The notes beneath the pieces were generated by a model. It had not been told where the DNA came from and did not search any database. It saw only the letters and a program-made list of their open reading frames with translations. This document shows positions 8,836 to 15,822 of a stretch of 64,000 bases of DNA, in pieces. Position numbers and translations under genes: made by a program. Location: the NCBI RefSeq assembly GCF_025232395.1, contig NZ_CP065938.1:930001-994000 (forward strand). The letters are read 5' to 3'. Source of the stretch: Taurinivorans muris. GTDB lineage: Bacteria > Desulfobacterota > Desulfovibrionia > Desulfovibrionales > Desulfovibrionaceae. Every line of letters starts with the position of its first letter. The stretch's first letter is position 1.

Positions 8836-9237
8836 ATGAGCTATTCACAATATATGGATATTGCTAATTCCGTCATGTGGGAAGCTATTCATGCAACCAA
8901 CTACAATTCTCATAATACGAGCAGAGAATTTAAGCCCGTTGCTTTTCACTATTCTGATTTATCAGACAAAACTCCTGAAGCGTATATCTACCCTTATACG
9001 GATACCTTTAATCCTTTCGTAATGATTGAAGGCTCCACAAAATCTTTTACGTCTTTTGTTTACGGACTTATCAATCCGGAAACCTATGACCCGTCAATGC
9101 TTCTCACCATTTCTTCAGGGGGAGAACCTAACACCATCACCAATTACGAAGCGACACAAAAATTTCTGACTACGCACCCTGCGGCACGCTTAAGTTCGGA
9201 ATTATCCTACGGAATTGTGATTGATGAACAAGCATAA
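8836..9237 (+). CDS. Hypothetical protein, 133 residues, unrecognised
   Basis: I do not recognise this protein. The ATG at 8836 is preferred over the GTG just before it because GGAGG then sits five bases upstream. It has no signal peptide or membrane segment, looks soluble, and is rich in Ser, Thr and Tyr, with a segment reading FHYSDLSDKTPEAYIYPYTDTFNPF. The strong ribosome binding site and codon use similar to neighbours argue that it is real. It stands alone between cheW and tRNA-Leu. Confidence 0.6.
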   Translation: MSYSQYMDIANSVMWEAIHATNYNSHNTSREFKPVAFHYSDLSDKTPEAYIYPYTDTFNPFVMIEGSTKSFTSFVYGLINPETYDPSMLLTISSGGEPNTITNYEATQKFLTTHPAARLSSELSYGIVIDEQA

Positions 9238-9276
9238 TAAAAAAGGAGCAGCTCTTTCATAAATAATATATAATAT

Positions 9277-9361
9277 GCCGAAGTGGTGGAATTGGTAGAC
9301 ACGCTGGTTTCAGGTTCCAGTGCAGCAATGTGTAGGAGTTCGAGTCTCCTCTTCGGCACCA
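9277..9361 (+). tRNA. tRNA-Leu (anticodon CAG)
   Basis: An 85-nt cloverleaf with encoded CCA. The acceptor stem pairs GCCGAAG with CTTCGGC. The anticodon stem CTGGT/TCCAG encloses TTCAGGT, giving anticodon CAG. The variable arm is long, as in class II tRNAs, and the T arm is AGGAG-TTCGAGT-CTCCT. Confidence 0.95.
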
Positions 9362-9374
9362 CATATCAAAATAT

Positions 9375-9441
9375 AAGCAACCATACAGTGCTGTGATATA
9401 AAACTATGCCTGCACAGATTAATAGGTTGCTTTATTTTTTA
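9375..9441 (+). terminator. Probable terminator of tRNA-Leu
   Basis: AAGCAACC (9375-9382) pairs with GGTTGCTT (9425-9432), followed by TATTTTTT. The 42-nt loop is long for an intrinsic terminator. Confidence 0.45.
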
Positions 9442-9520
9442 ATTCAATCTGTTTTCTGAAGAATACAAATCAGAACATTTCCGTATCATATTGCAATAAC
9501 ATATTGATAAAATCAGACAA

Positions 9521-9566
9521 TAAACGCAAACTCGTTACAAACAAAGTTATAACGAGTTTGCGTTTA
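9521..9566. repeat. Perfect 17-bp inverted repeat (hairpin) in the tRNA-Leu / TM2 intergenic region
   Basis: The arm at 9521-9537 is exactly complementary to 9550-9566, with a 12-nt loop. There is no T run after either arm, so it does not look like a terminator. The right arm overlaps the left end of the dispersed repeat at 9543-9655. The rest of the 9362-9866 gap holds no gene I can support. Confidence 0.85.
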
Positions 9567-9655
9567 AGGGGATTGGGGAAGCGACAGCCGTCAGCACGTT
9601 TTCGAGCGTTACGGATAGCGGCAGCAGAGCCATACTTCCCTCCAAAAAATAAAAA
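9543..9655. repeat. Dispersed repeat, copy A (imperfect, about 110 bp)
   Basis: This stretch resembles 44286-44398. The common parts are AAAGTT...TAACGAG at the left, then CGAGCnTTACG and CGGCAGCAGAG, then TTCCCT-CAAAAAA at the right. The distance from the left to the right conserved block is 75 bp here and 74 bp in copy B, so the copies are collinear although the middle has diverged. Both lie in intergenic DNA. On the minus strand both read A-A-A-I-R-x-A-R-K, so a decayed short coding sequence is possible. Confidence 0.6.
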
Positions 9656-9804
9656 AATTATGAATGTTATACAGAACCACCCTAGTCTAAAGCTAAAAAC
9701 TATTGTCTACCATATTACATCTCACACAAAAATCTAACAATTATGATACAACCCCTTTTCATAAAATCCATAATAAACAAAAACACTATTCATAAGCATT
9801 AACC

Positions 9805-9829
9805 ATAAAAACCCTATACCGATAGGGTT
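9805..9829 (-). terminator. Terminator of the TM2-domain gene
   Basis: AACCCTAT (9810-9817) pairs with ATAGGGTT (9822-9829) around a 4-nt loop. Read on the minus strand, the stem is followed by a short T run. It lies about 40 bp past the stop of the TM2-domain gene. Confidence 0.55.
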
Positions 9830-9866
9830 CTTATGTATGGAACAAGCTGTAACTATTTAATTCTGT

Positions 9867-10181
9867 TTAACCGTTTTGTTTTGCCGGATTTGTCCAATTC
9901 AAAATAAGATAGCCATTTTTATCTTTAAATTTTCCAATAATAATGATAATAAAATCAATAAAAACCCAAAAAGAAGCAATTCCAATCAGAACAAGACCGA
10001 CTCCCAAAAACGATGTAAACCAACCAATAACATTTAAAACTAAAATACTGACAGCACTTAAAGTACGTCCCGCATAAAAACGATGTGCCCCAAATACCCC
10101 TAAAAAAAAGCAAAGCAAAAATGCAACCAATCGTTCCTTTTGACTAACTACAACATTTAATTCACCAAAAGTCTGTGTCAT
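9867..10181 (-). CDS. TM2 domain-containing membrane protein
   Basis: A 104-residue inner-membrane protein with a TM2 domain: LCFFLGVFGAHRFYAG (first helix and the conserved G-x-H-R-F-Y turn), then two further hydrophobic segments up to about residue 83. A soluble N-terminal 15 residues and a short polar tail flank them. TM2 proteins are widespread and have no settled function. The ATG has AAGGAGAGGA upstream. It appears monocistronic. Confidence 0.85.
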   Translation of the reverse strand: MTQTFGELNVVVSQKERLVAFLLCFFLGVFGAHRFYAGRTLSAVSILVLNVIGWFTSFLGVGLVLIGIASFWVFIDFIIIIIGKFKDKNGYLILNWTNPAKQNG

Positions 10182-10417
10182 ATTGTCCTCTCCTTATTAT
10201 TTTCTTAATGATTACTAATAATACATAAATTGTCAACCAACACGTAGTCACAACACATCACCACATTATCAATAATCAATACAACATAACCAACACTTCC
10301 AACGCACCAACGCATAATCATTCTTGATAGTTACCCAAAAACCAATTTTAAAAAGATAAAACTATTTTTTTCAATATAATATGAATAATAAAAGCCGCGT
10401 GGTACACAAATAACGTA

Positions 10418-10460
10418 TAAAAAATAAGCCCTGCAAAACTCTTAAGCTAAGCAGGGGCTC
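10418..10460 (-). terminator. Terminator of tRNA-Met
   Basis: On the minus strand AGCCCCTGC pairs, with one bulge, with GCAGGGCT (arms 10459-10451 and 10434-10427), followed by TATTTTTTA. It lies just downstream of tRNA-Met. Confidence 0.6.
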
Positions 10461-10471
10461 CTTGAAATATG

Positions 10472-10548
10472 TGGTAGCAAGGGGGAGATTTGAACTCTCG
10501 ACAACTCGGGTATGAACCGAGTGCTCTGACCAACTGAGCTACCTTGCC
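10472..10548 (-). tRNA. tRNA-Met (elongator, anticodon CAT)
   Basis: A 77-nt cloverleaf with encoded CCA. The acceptor stem GGCAAGG/CCTTGCT has a G1-T72 wobble. The anticodon arm CTCGG-TTCATAC-CCGAG gives CAT. The D arm AGCTCAGTTGGTCAGAGC is standard. The T stem GAGAG/CTCCC has one A-C mismatch. The paired first base and absence of three G-C pairs in the anticodon stem argue against initiator tRNA. A lysidine-modified tRNA-Ile2 cannot be fully excluded from the anticodon alone. Confidence 0.92.
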
Positions 10549-10639
10549 ACGCTGTGTATTAACGTGAAAGAATATGTATATGCAAACCAAAAAAAATGCA
10601 AGCTTTTTTTTATATTTTTTCATTTTTTTTTATAATAAC

Positions 10640-11161
10640 CACAAAACCGCTTTCATTCTAACGTGTTAATACACCATAAAATAATAAACAGGAACAACCA
10701 AGAGCAGGTGGTACACCGCAAAAGGCGCTAAGCCGACTTTTAAAGCATGGCAACAAAGCCTTTAATCGCCACCAAGGCAGAAAGAAAAGAAACAACGGTC
10801 CCCACAACAAAAAAAGGAATATCGCCAGCCAAAATCAAGGAATATGATTTAAACAAATCATAACAAGCAGCCCCGACAATGATAGGCACGGCTGCCAAAG
10901 CACAAAACCGCTTTCATTCTAACGTGTTAATACACCATAAAATAATAAACAGGAACAACCAAGAGCAGGCGGTACACCGCGAAAGGAGTTAAACCGACTT
11001 TTGAAAGCATGGCAATAAAGCCTTTAATCGCCACCAAGGCGGAAAGAAAAGAAACAACGGTCCCCACAACAAAAAAGGGAATATCGCCAGCCAAAATCAA
11101 GGAATACGATTTAAACAAATCATAACAAGCAGCCCCGACAATGATAGGCACGGCTGCCAAA
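10640..11161. repeat. 261-bp tandem partial duplication covering the 3' end of uppP
   Basis: Bases 10640-10900 repeat 10901-11161 with about nine substitutions and one 1-bp deletion. The unit covers the last 78 or so codons of uppP plus 26 bp behind the stop. The intact gene continues past 11161; copy 1 ends abruptly where copy 2 begins. Confidence 0.95.
10666..10899 (-). pseudogene. uppP 3' fragment (duplicated, frameshifted)
   Basis: This is the decayed first copy of the duplication. It has the same stop codon and downstream bases as uppP but lacks a start and the N-terminal two thirds. A single-base deletion opposite 11003 of the intact gene breaks the frame. Of nine substitutions, six fall at third codon positions of the uppP frame, so much of the divergence arose while both sequences were under coding selection, for example in two different strains. 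Confidence 0.85.
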
Positions 11162-11727
11162 AAAGAATATTCCGCCGCAATTTCCCTTTTCAGCCCTAAG
11201 ATCATTCCTCCGCAAATAGTTGAAGCAGAACGGGAAAAACCGGGCCATAAGGCGCAGCACTGAAAAAGCCCGATGCCCAAAGCTGTTTTATAATCAATGT
11301 CATCAATACCTGCATATTTTGCTTTGAACTTGATTTTCTCCACAACAAGCATGAAAATTGCCCCGACAAACAAAGCTATTGCAACGTATAAAGGCGTAAA
11401 AAGCGTTTTTATGAATGAATGGAACAGTAAACCGAAAAATGCCCCCGGAAGTGTGGTAACCATAAGAAGCGTTATCCCGCGCAATCCGCTGAAAGATTTT
11501 TTCTTTTCTTTTTGCGGAAAAAGCAATCCCCAAAATCTATTGAAATAGCACAAAACAACTGCAAACATCGCCCCAACTTGAATAACGATTTCAAACGTTT
11601 CACCGGAAGCACCGTCAAGTCCGAGCAATTCGCCCGTAAGGATTAAATGCCCAGTTGAAGATACAGGCAAAAATTCAGTCAATCCTTCAACAATTCCCAT
11701 AATAACAGCGTAAAAATAAGAATCCAT
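10927..11727 (-). CDS. uppP: Undecaprenyl-diphosphatase
   Basis: An integral membrane phosphatase (BacA/UppP family) that recycles undecaprenyl diphosphate to the monophosphate carrier for peptidoglycan and other envelope polymers. The 266-residue length is normal. The two catalytic signatures are present: EGLTEFLPVSSTGHLIL at residues 14-30 and PGFSRSAST near residue 162. About eight hydrophobic helices are visible. The ATG has AAGGACTT upstream and a good promoter. Its 3' third is duplicated just downstream. Confidence 0.95.
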   Translation of the reverse strand: MDSYFYAVIMGIVEGLTEFLPVSSTGHLILTGELLGLDGASGETFEIVIQVGAMFAVVLCYFNRFWGLLFPQKEKKKSFSGLRGITLLMVTTLPGAFFGLLFHSFIKTLFTPLYVAIALFVGAIFMLVVEKIKFKAKYAGIDDIDYKTALGIGLFQCCALWPGFSRSASTICGGMILGLKREIAAEYSFLAAVPIIVGAACYDLFKSYSLILAGDIPFFVVGTVVSFLSALVAIKGFIAMLSKVGLTPFAVYRLLLVVPVYYFMVY

Positions 11728-11750
11728 ACCAAGTCCTTGTCGTTTTGTTT

Positions 11751-11779
11751 TTTATACCGTACTTTATGGAAATATACAA
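11751..11779 (-). promoter_or_regulatory. Sigma70-type promoter of uppP
   Basis: On the minus strand TTGTAT (11779-11774), 17 bp, then TATAAA (11756-11751), about 25 bp before the uppP start. Confidence 0.5.
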
Positions 11780-11803
11780 ATATAAATATCAGGCTTTCCA
11801 CGC

Positions 11804-11831
11804 TTGCTTTATGCTAACAATTCGCTATAAT
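11804..11831 (+). promoter_or_regulatory. Sigma70-type promoter of the flavoprotein gene
   Basis: TTGCTT (11804-11809), 16 bp, then a perfect TATAAT (11826-11831). AGGAGG and the ATG of the flavoprotein follow about 20-30 bp later. It diverges from the uppP promoter. Confidence 0.6.
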
Positions 11832-11860
11832 CAAAAAAATACAACCGAAGGAGGTGCGTT

Positions 11861-12427
11861 ATGAAAATATTGGCTTTTAACGGCAGTCCGAGAACAAACG
11901 GCAACACCAGACAACTTATTGATATTTGCCTGAAACCATTGCAAGAAAAAGGATATGACACAGAAATCATTCAAGTGGGCGGAACGCTTTTGCACGGATG
12001 CAGCGCTTGCCTTTCCTGCCGTAAAACAGGACAGTGTATTTTCAAGGACGACCCGATCAACGAATGGGTAGAAAAAATAAAAACCGCCGACGCGATTATT
12101 CTTGCCTCTCCGACCTATTATGCCAATATGACTTCAGAAATGAAAGCATTTATCGACAGAACAGGCTATATTCTCGGTCCTACGGGTATTTTGGCCCGTA
12201 AAGTGGGCGCGCCTATTGTTGCCGCCCGCCGCGGCGGAGCGATAAATACCTATAATACGCTTATGGCGTTTTTTGGTATCAATAGCATGATAGTACCTAT
12301 GAGCAGCTACTGGAATTTAGGCATCGGACGTGAAAAAGGCGAAGTGCTCAAAGATGAGGAAGGCGTCAGAACAATGACAAACCTTGGAAACAATATGGCA
12401 TGGCTCTTAGAAAAACTGCATGCATAG
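11861..12427 (+). CDS. Flavodoxin-fold iron-sulfur flavoprotein / NADPH-dependent FMN reductase family
   Basis: A 188-residue flavodoxin-fold redox protein. The FMN phosphate loop is GSPRTNGNT at residues 8-16, and SPTYYANMT at about 85 supports flavin binding. A Cys cluster at residues 47-60 (CSACLSCRKTGQC) matches the compact motif of archaeal and anaerobic iron-sulfur flavoproteins that bind a 4Fe-4S cluster. Such proteins pass electrons in anaerobes, sometimes to O2 or H2O2. The partner is unknown. The gene is monocistronic with a strong ribosome binding site (AAGGAGG) and a terminator behind it. Confidence 0.85.
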   Translation: MKILAFNGSPRTNGNTRQLIDICLKPLQEKGYDTEIIQVGGTLLHGCSACLSCRKTGQCIFKDDPINEWVEKIKTADAIILASPTYYANMTSEMKAFIDRTGYILGPTGILARKVGAPIVAARRGGAINTYNTLMAFFGINSMIVPMSSYWNLGIGREKGEVLKDEEGVRTMTNLGNNMAWLLEKLHA

Positions 12428-12560
12428 CATGGTGTGGCGTGCAAACAAAAATTATCCGATACGCTATCTTCAAAAATCACTCAAATAAAGACCAGCGGCT
12501 TTGAACAGCCCCTATTTGCTGGACACAGCCAAACCAATAACTGTTTTATGCTGAAGCGAC

Positions 12561-12597
12561 AAAAAAAGTCCCTCTCAAATACGAGAGGGACTTTTTA
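12561..12597. terminator. Bidirectional terminator between the flavoprotein and rubredoxin genes
   Basis: A 14-bp stem (12563-12576 with 12583-12596, core GTCCCTCTC/GAGAGGGAC) around a 6-nt loop, with A and T runs on both sides so that it can serve both converging transcripts. The remaining bases between 12428 and 12690 hold no gene I can support. Confidence 0.8.
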
Positions 12598-12690
12598 TTA
12601 TTTTTGTACGATTTTTTCAGCATGCCATGCGCCAATCATACGTGATGACAAAACGCATAGCCCATGCTGTTCATATAAAAATCATACAAT

Positions 12691-12873
12691 TTACGCGCCT
12701 AAGCATTTAAAGCCTTTTTTGGTTGCGCCGCAAACAGGGCATCTCCAATCATCGGGCAGATCTTCAAATTTTGTGCCTGCCGCAATTTTGCCTTTTTTAT
12801 CGCCTTTATCCGGGTTATAAATATAACCGCAGTTAGCCACTTGGCACATCCACATATCTTTTGCGTCAGCCAT
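12691..12873 (-). CDS. Rubredoxin with C-x4-C first motif (Rd-2 type)
   Basis: A 60-residue one-iron electron carrier. The start at 12873 lies one base after the rubrerythrin stop, so translation is probably coupled. The iron ligands are Cys10 and Cys15 ([10 protein letters not shown]) and Cys45 and Cys48 (CPVCGA). The first pair is separated by four residues instead of two. From established knowledge, this spacing is the hallmark of rubredoxin-2 of Desulfovibrio desulfuricans ATCC 27774. An extra Cys57 lies near the C-terminus. It probably donates electrons to the upstream rubrerythrin. Confidence 0.9.
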   Translation of the reverse strand: MADAKDMWMCQVANCGYIYNPDKGDKKGKIAAGTKFEDLPDDWRCPVCGATKKGFKCLGA

Positions 12874-12874
12874 T

Positions 12875-13447
12875 TCACTTATACCCCATGCGTGTTGTAA
12901 AAAATGCCTGCGGATGATCACATGCAGGACAAGTTTTAGGAGCTTCATTTCCTTCATGCACAAAACCGCAGTTCAAACAGCGCCATTTTTTTGCACCTTT
13001 GAATACGGTACCGTTTTTTATGTTGTCTGCAAATTCCAAAAAGCGTTTTTCATGCGCTTCTTCGGCAACAGCGATATTGCGCATCACGCATGCGATTTCC
13101 GGAAAACCTTCTTTTTCCGCAATTTTGGCGAAACTTGGATACATATCACTATGTTCATGATTTTCACCAGCCGCAGCGGCAATAAGGTTATCAACAGTTG
13201 AACCGATTACTCCGGCAGGAAAAGAAGCGGTAATTTCAACTTCTCCGCCTTCAAGAAATTTGAACAAGCGCTTCGCATGTTCTTTTTCCTGGGAAGCGAT
13301 TTCTTCAAATGCCTGCTGCATTTCAACATAGCCATCTTTTTTTGCTTGGGAAGCAAAGTATGTGTAACGATTGCGGGCTTGGGATTCTCCTGCAAAAGCA
13401 GTGAGAAGATTCTTTTCTGTTTTGGTACCTTTTAAAGATTTTTTCAT
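12875..13447 (-). CDS. rbr: Rubrerythrin
   Basis: A non-haem peroxidase that reduces hydrogen peroxide in anaerobes. The 190-residue protein has the ferritin-like di-iron domain (residues about 1-140, with E-x-x-H in SQEKEHAKR and AEEAHEKR) followed by a rubredoxin-like domain (CLNCG at about 157 and CPAC at about 173). The ATG at 13447 is chosen because AAAGGAGA precedes it; the frame is open a little further. It is the middle gene of the regulator-rbr-rubredoxin operon. Confidence 0.96.
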   Translation of the reverse strand: MKKSLKGTKTEKNLLTAFAGESQARNRYTYFASQAKKDGYVEMQQAFEEIASQEKEHAKRLFKFLEGGEVEITASFPAGVIGSTVDNLIAAAAGENHEHSDMYPSFAKIAEKEGFPEIACVMRNIAVAEEAHEKRFLEFADNIKNGTVFKGAKKWRCLNCGFVHEGNEAPKTCPACDHPQAFFTTRMGYK

Positions 13448-13498
13448 AATATCTCCTTTTGCTAGAGGTTTATATTTTTTGTTCTGCAAATAAACTAT

Positions 13499-13515
13499 AA
13501 TTATTTGTAATAATT
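13499..13515. promoter_or_regulatory. Candidate operator dyad between the regulator gene and rbr
   Basis: AATTATT, 3 bp, AATAATT is a perfect 7+7 dyad of the general PerR-box type, about 50 bp upstream of the rubrerythrin start and just past the regulator stop. It could let the regulator control rbr separately. AT-richness makes chance occurrence possible. Confidence 0.35.
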
Positions 13516-13516
13516 A

Positions 13517-13912
13517 TTATTTTTTTTGAGAACATTCAGTGCAAACTCCGTCAAGTTCAACCCTGATATTGATATGCCGAAAAGCATTCAAACACTCGCT
13601 GTTCAAATTCAATTTTGACGTATCTATGTACGGAACATCAAAAATTTTTCCGCAAGAAACACAGCGGATATGGGAATGAGGGTTCATATTTGCGTCATAA
13701 CGCCTGATATTCCCCGCTGTTTCAAGTTTTAATACCTGATTATTTTCTGCAAGTAAATCTAAATTTCTATAAACGGTTCCCAAACTGATATTGGGCAGCT
13801 TTTCTTTAACCATTGTATATATTTCGTCAGCCGTGGGATGCGTGTAAACTTTGCCCAGTTCTTCAAGAATCACTTTCCGCTGGCGTGTCATTCTGCTTTG
13901 TGTGGTTCTCAT
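13517..13912 (-). CDS. perR: Fur/PerR family metal-dependent repressor
   Basis: A 131-residue Fur-family regulator. Residues 1-80 are the winged helix (TRQRKVILEEL, then SLGTVYRNLDLLAENN), and residues 80-131 the dimerisation domain with a structural zinc site in two pairs, CVSCG (about 99) and CTEC (about 125). PerR assignment rests on context: it heads an operon with rubrerythrin and rubredoxin, as in Desulfovibrio where this set forms the PerR regulon. The site in its own promoter, however, resembles a classical Fur box. The ATG has AAAGGAG upstream. Confidence 0.85.
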   Translation of the reverse strand: MRTTQSRMTRQRKVILEELGKVYTHPTADEIYTMVKEKLPNISLGTVYRNLDLLAENNQVLKLETAGNIRRYDANMNPHSHIRCVSCGKIFDVPYIDTSKLNLNSECLNAFRHINIRVELDGVCTECSQKK

Positions 13913-13930
13913 GGAAGACTCCTTTGGTTT

Positions 13931-13959
13931 CTCTTATCAAGAATGATTATCATTGTCAA
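13931..13959 (-). promoter_or_regulatory. Promoter with overlapping Fur-type box for the perR-rbr-rubredoxin operon
   Basis: On the minus strand TTGACA (13959-13954), 17 bp, TAAGAG (13936-13931). The spacer is almost filled by the dyad AATGAT-x-ATCATT (13942-13954), a perfect match to the core of the E. coli-type Fur box. Binding there would block RNA polymerase, so autoregulation by the encoded repressor is the simplest reading. Confidence 0.65.
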
Positions 13960-14169
13960 GTTCATACCGGCTGTACAATGTATTGACTGTTTTTCACCCC
14001 CGCGACAAAAGCCCGAAACGCATTAACACAGCGGAATATAATAATATTTTTAATACATTCACTGTGGTTTTAAATTTTAGTCAAATGGCACAAAAATTGC
14101 TTATCAAATTGTATACATACGTATTTTGAAACGTTTAACCTTTTGTGAATACACATAACGGAATAAACA

Positions 14170-15216
14170 ATGAACAATTTTAAGAATAAAAACAACATAT
14201 TGAACGCAATAGTAATTCCTAGTGCCAATTCTATGACACATATTGAAAACAGATGTAAAAAAGCTGTGCGCACAGTAATCACACATACGAAATTCAAACA
14301 TTTTGTTTTACTTTTGCTTTTGCCTGTTTTTCTTTTTCCGATCACCGGTTTTATTCAGAAAAATCCCGAACAATCATATTTCGGCGTATTAAATACCAAT
14401 CTGCTCCAATTTTTGCCCCTTAAAAATGAGACTGGCAAGCGCGATTCGCTGCCGACCAGCGGAATTATCGCCATAAATAACAAAATCGACGCAATATACC
14501 AAAATACGGCTCCGCTGCAGAAAGCGGAACATGTGGAAAAACAATCTTCGCCAAGCAAAAATATGCCCGGCAAAATATATCGCAATATCACAGCTTCTTC
14601 ACAGGAACGTCCGAATTTCATTGAAAACATCAGCCGAACTGAAATCATTTCCCTCATGCCCCATTTGGCTAAGGACAAATACCGTTCTGACACGCGAAAA
14701 TCATACAGCAAACGTAAAAAGGCGATAACCCCTTATGTCAACCGTTATGCGGACAAATTCGGTTTGGACAGAAACCTCATCATGAGCATTATCGAAGTTG
14801 AAAGCAATTTCATTCCGCAGGCTCTCAGCAAGCAAAACGCACACGGCCTCATGCAGGTAGTGCCAAACACGGCGGCGGCGGAAGTGAACCGTTTTTTCAA
14901 ACACAAACAAGAAATTACAGACATGGAATTGATGCACCCTGAAAACAATATTTACTATGGAACAGCATACCTGTATCTGATTAAAAAATATCACCTGAAC
15001 GGAATAACAGACCATGACAGCCTGAATTCCCTGCTGATCGCCTCCTATAACGCAGGCTCCTCCGCGGTTCTCCGCCATTTCGGCGAAACAAAAGAAAAAG
15101 CCATCCGGGCTATCAATGCCATGAGTCCGCAGGAAGTTTACAACAGCCTTATCCAAAATTACCGTTCAGGCGAAACAAGGGAATATTTAAAACGGGTTAC
15201 AGAAAGTTTAAGCTAA
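14170..15216 (+). CDS. Membrane-anchored lytic transglycosylase (SLT domain, MltC-like)
   Basis: The 348-residue protein has a polar N-terminal leader of about 40 residues, one transmembrane helix (about 46-64), a low-complexity linker (to about 175) and a C-terminal SLT/goose-lysozyme-like domain. The catalytic Glu is Glu211 in IEVESNFIPQA. The conserved AHGLMQVVP and ASYNAGS segments follow. Enzymes of this family cleave the glycan strand of peptidoglycan in the periplasm. The closest overall look is MltC, but the anchor here is a helix, not a lipid. It is monocistronic, and its ribosome binding site is weak (CGGA). Confidence 0.85.
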   Translation: MNNFKNKNNILNAIVIPSANSMTHIENRCKKAVRTVITHTKFKHFVLLLLLPVFLFPITGFIQKNPEQSYFGVLNTNLLQFLPLKNETGKRDSLPTSGIIAINNKIDAIYQNTAPLQKAEHVEKQSSPSKNMPGKIYRNITASSQERPNFIENISRTEIISLMPHLAKDKYRSDTRKSYSKRKKAITPYVNRYADKFGLDRNLIMSIIEVESNFIPQALSKQNAHGLMQVVPNTAAAEVNRFFKHKQEITDMELMHPENNIYYGTAYLYLIKKYHLNGITDHDSLNSLLIASYNAGSSAVLRHFGETKEKAIRAINAMSPQEVYNSLIQNYRSGETREYLKRVTESLS

Positions 15217-15282
15217 AATTTTTCTATTGCCAATTCTGAATAATATCAGTATACATATTGAAACATGTTTAAAGGAAATCCT

Positions 15283-15777
15283 ATGAAAAAACTTCTTATA
15301 CTTATCTGCTCTTTCACTCTCGGCATTTCATTTTTGAACGCAGCAGCTTTCGCCCAATCTTTGGCGGTTGTCGATACGAATAAAATTTTTGAACAAAGCA
15401 AACACGGTCAAAGCATTAACAGCTATTTTGAAAAATTGCAGAGTGAAGGCATTAAACAATTGGAACAGCTTGAAGACAAGCGCAAAAAAGCCGATGAACA
15501 GAAAGATGAAAAACTCATTCAAAATCTGGAATCGGAAATTCAGGCAACAGCCTACGAACTGCAAAACAAAATCCAAAATCAGCAAACAGTCCTGTTTACG
15601 GTTATTTCGGACAAGCTTATGAACGTCATTGATACTTACAGAAAAGATAACAATATCGATGTGATTTTGCATGCAACGGAAACAGCAAGCTACAATCCGG
15701 ATATTGATGTTACGGAAAAAATCATACAGGAATTTAATAAAATCGAATTTGATATTCAAAAAGAATTGAAACAATAG
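15283..15777 (+). CDS. OmpH/Skp-family periplasmic chaperone
   Basis: Skp-like proteins hold unfolded outer-membrane proteins in the periplasm. The start at 15283 has AAAGGA upstream. The protein has a signal peptide (residues 1-24, cleaved near AAAFA/QS), a conserved first strand (SLAVVDTNKIFEQS), and a long charged coiled coil from about residue 45 to 110, the tentacle arm of Skp. Total 164 residues, normal length. The neighbours are not bamA or lpxD as in many bacteria, but an SLT enzyme upstream and an M16 protease downstream, both envelope proteins. Confidence 0.85.
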   Translation: MKKLLILICSFTLGISFLNAAAFAQSLAVVDTNKIFEQSKHGQSINSYFEKLQSEGIKQLEQLEDKRKKADEQKDEKLIQNLESEIQATAYELQNKIQNQQTVLFTVISDKLMNVIDTYRKDNNIDVILHATETASYNPDIDVTEKIIQEFNKIEFDIQKELKQ

Positions 15778-15781
15778 CCGC

Positions 15782-15803
15782 AAGCCCTCTTTTGAGGGCT
15801 TTA
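15782..15803 (+). terminator. Weak terminator between skp-like and M16 genes
   Basis: AAGCCCTC (15782-15789) pairs with GAGGGCTT (15794-15801) around 4 nt. Only three T follow, so partial read-through into the M16 gene is likely. Confidence 0.4.
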
Positions 15804-15822
15804 TCGTATCTTGGAGTTTTTT

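Noticed and set aside
9504-9737. A 77-codon plus-strand open frame across the hairpin and repeat copy A
   Set aside because: It starts inside the hairpin arm, has no ribosome binding site, and is low in coding character. The overlap with a repeat also present at 44.3 kb explains the open frame.
10472-10548. tRNA-Ile2 (lysidine-modified CAT) instead of tRNA-Met
   Set aside because: The body resembles the elongator tRNA-Met of this group, including the G1-T72 pair. The anticodon alone cannot separate them, so Met is kept.
10549-10700. Similarity between the tRNA-Met 5' flank and the uppP 3' flank (GTGTATTAAC words)
   Set aside because: Only about ten bases agree, and both are AT-rich. Probably chance.
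12434-12820. A 128-codon plus-strand frame between the flavoprotein and rubredoxin
   Set aside because: It runs through the strong bidirectional terminator and antisense into rubredoxin.
14070-14345. Minus-strand frame opposite the start of the SLT enzyme
   Set aside because: It is antisense to the N-terminal membrane anchor, and its hydrophobicity comes from that shadow.
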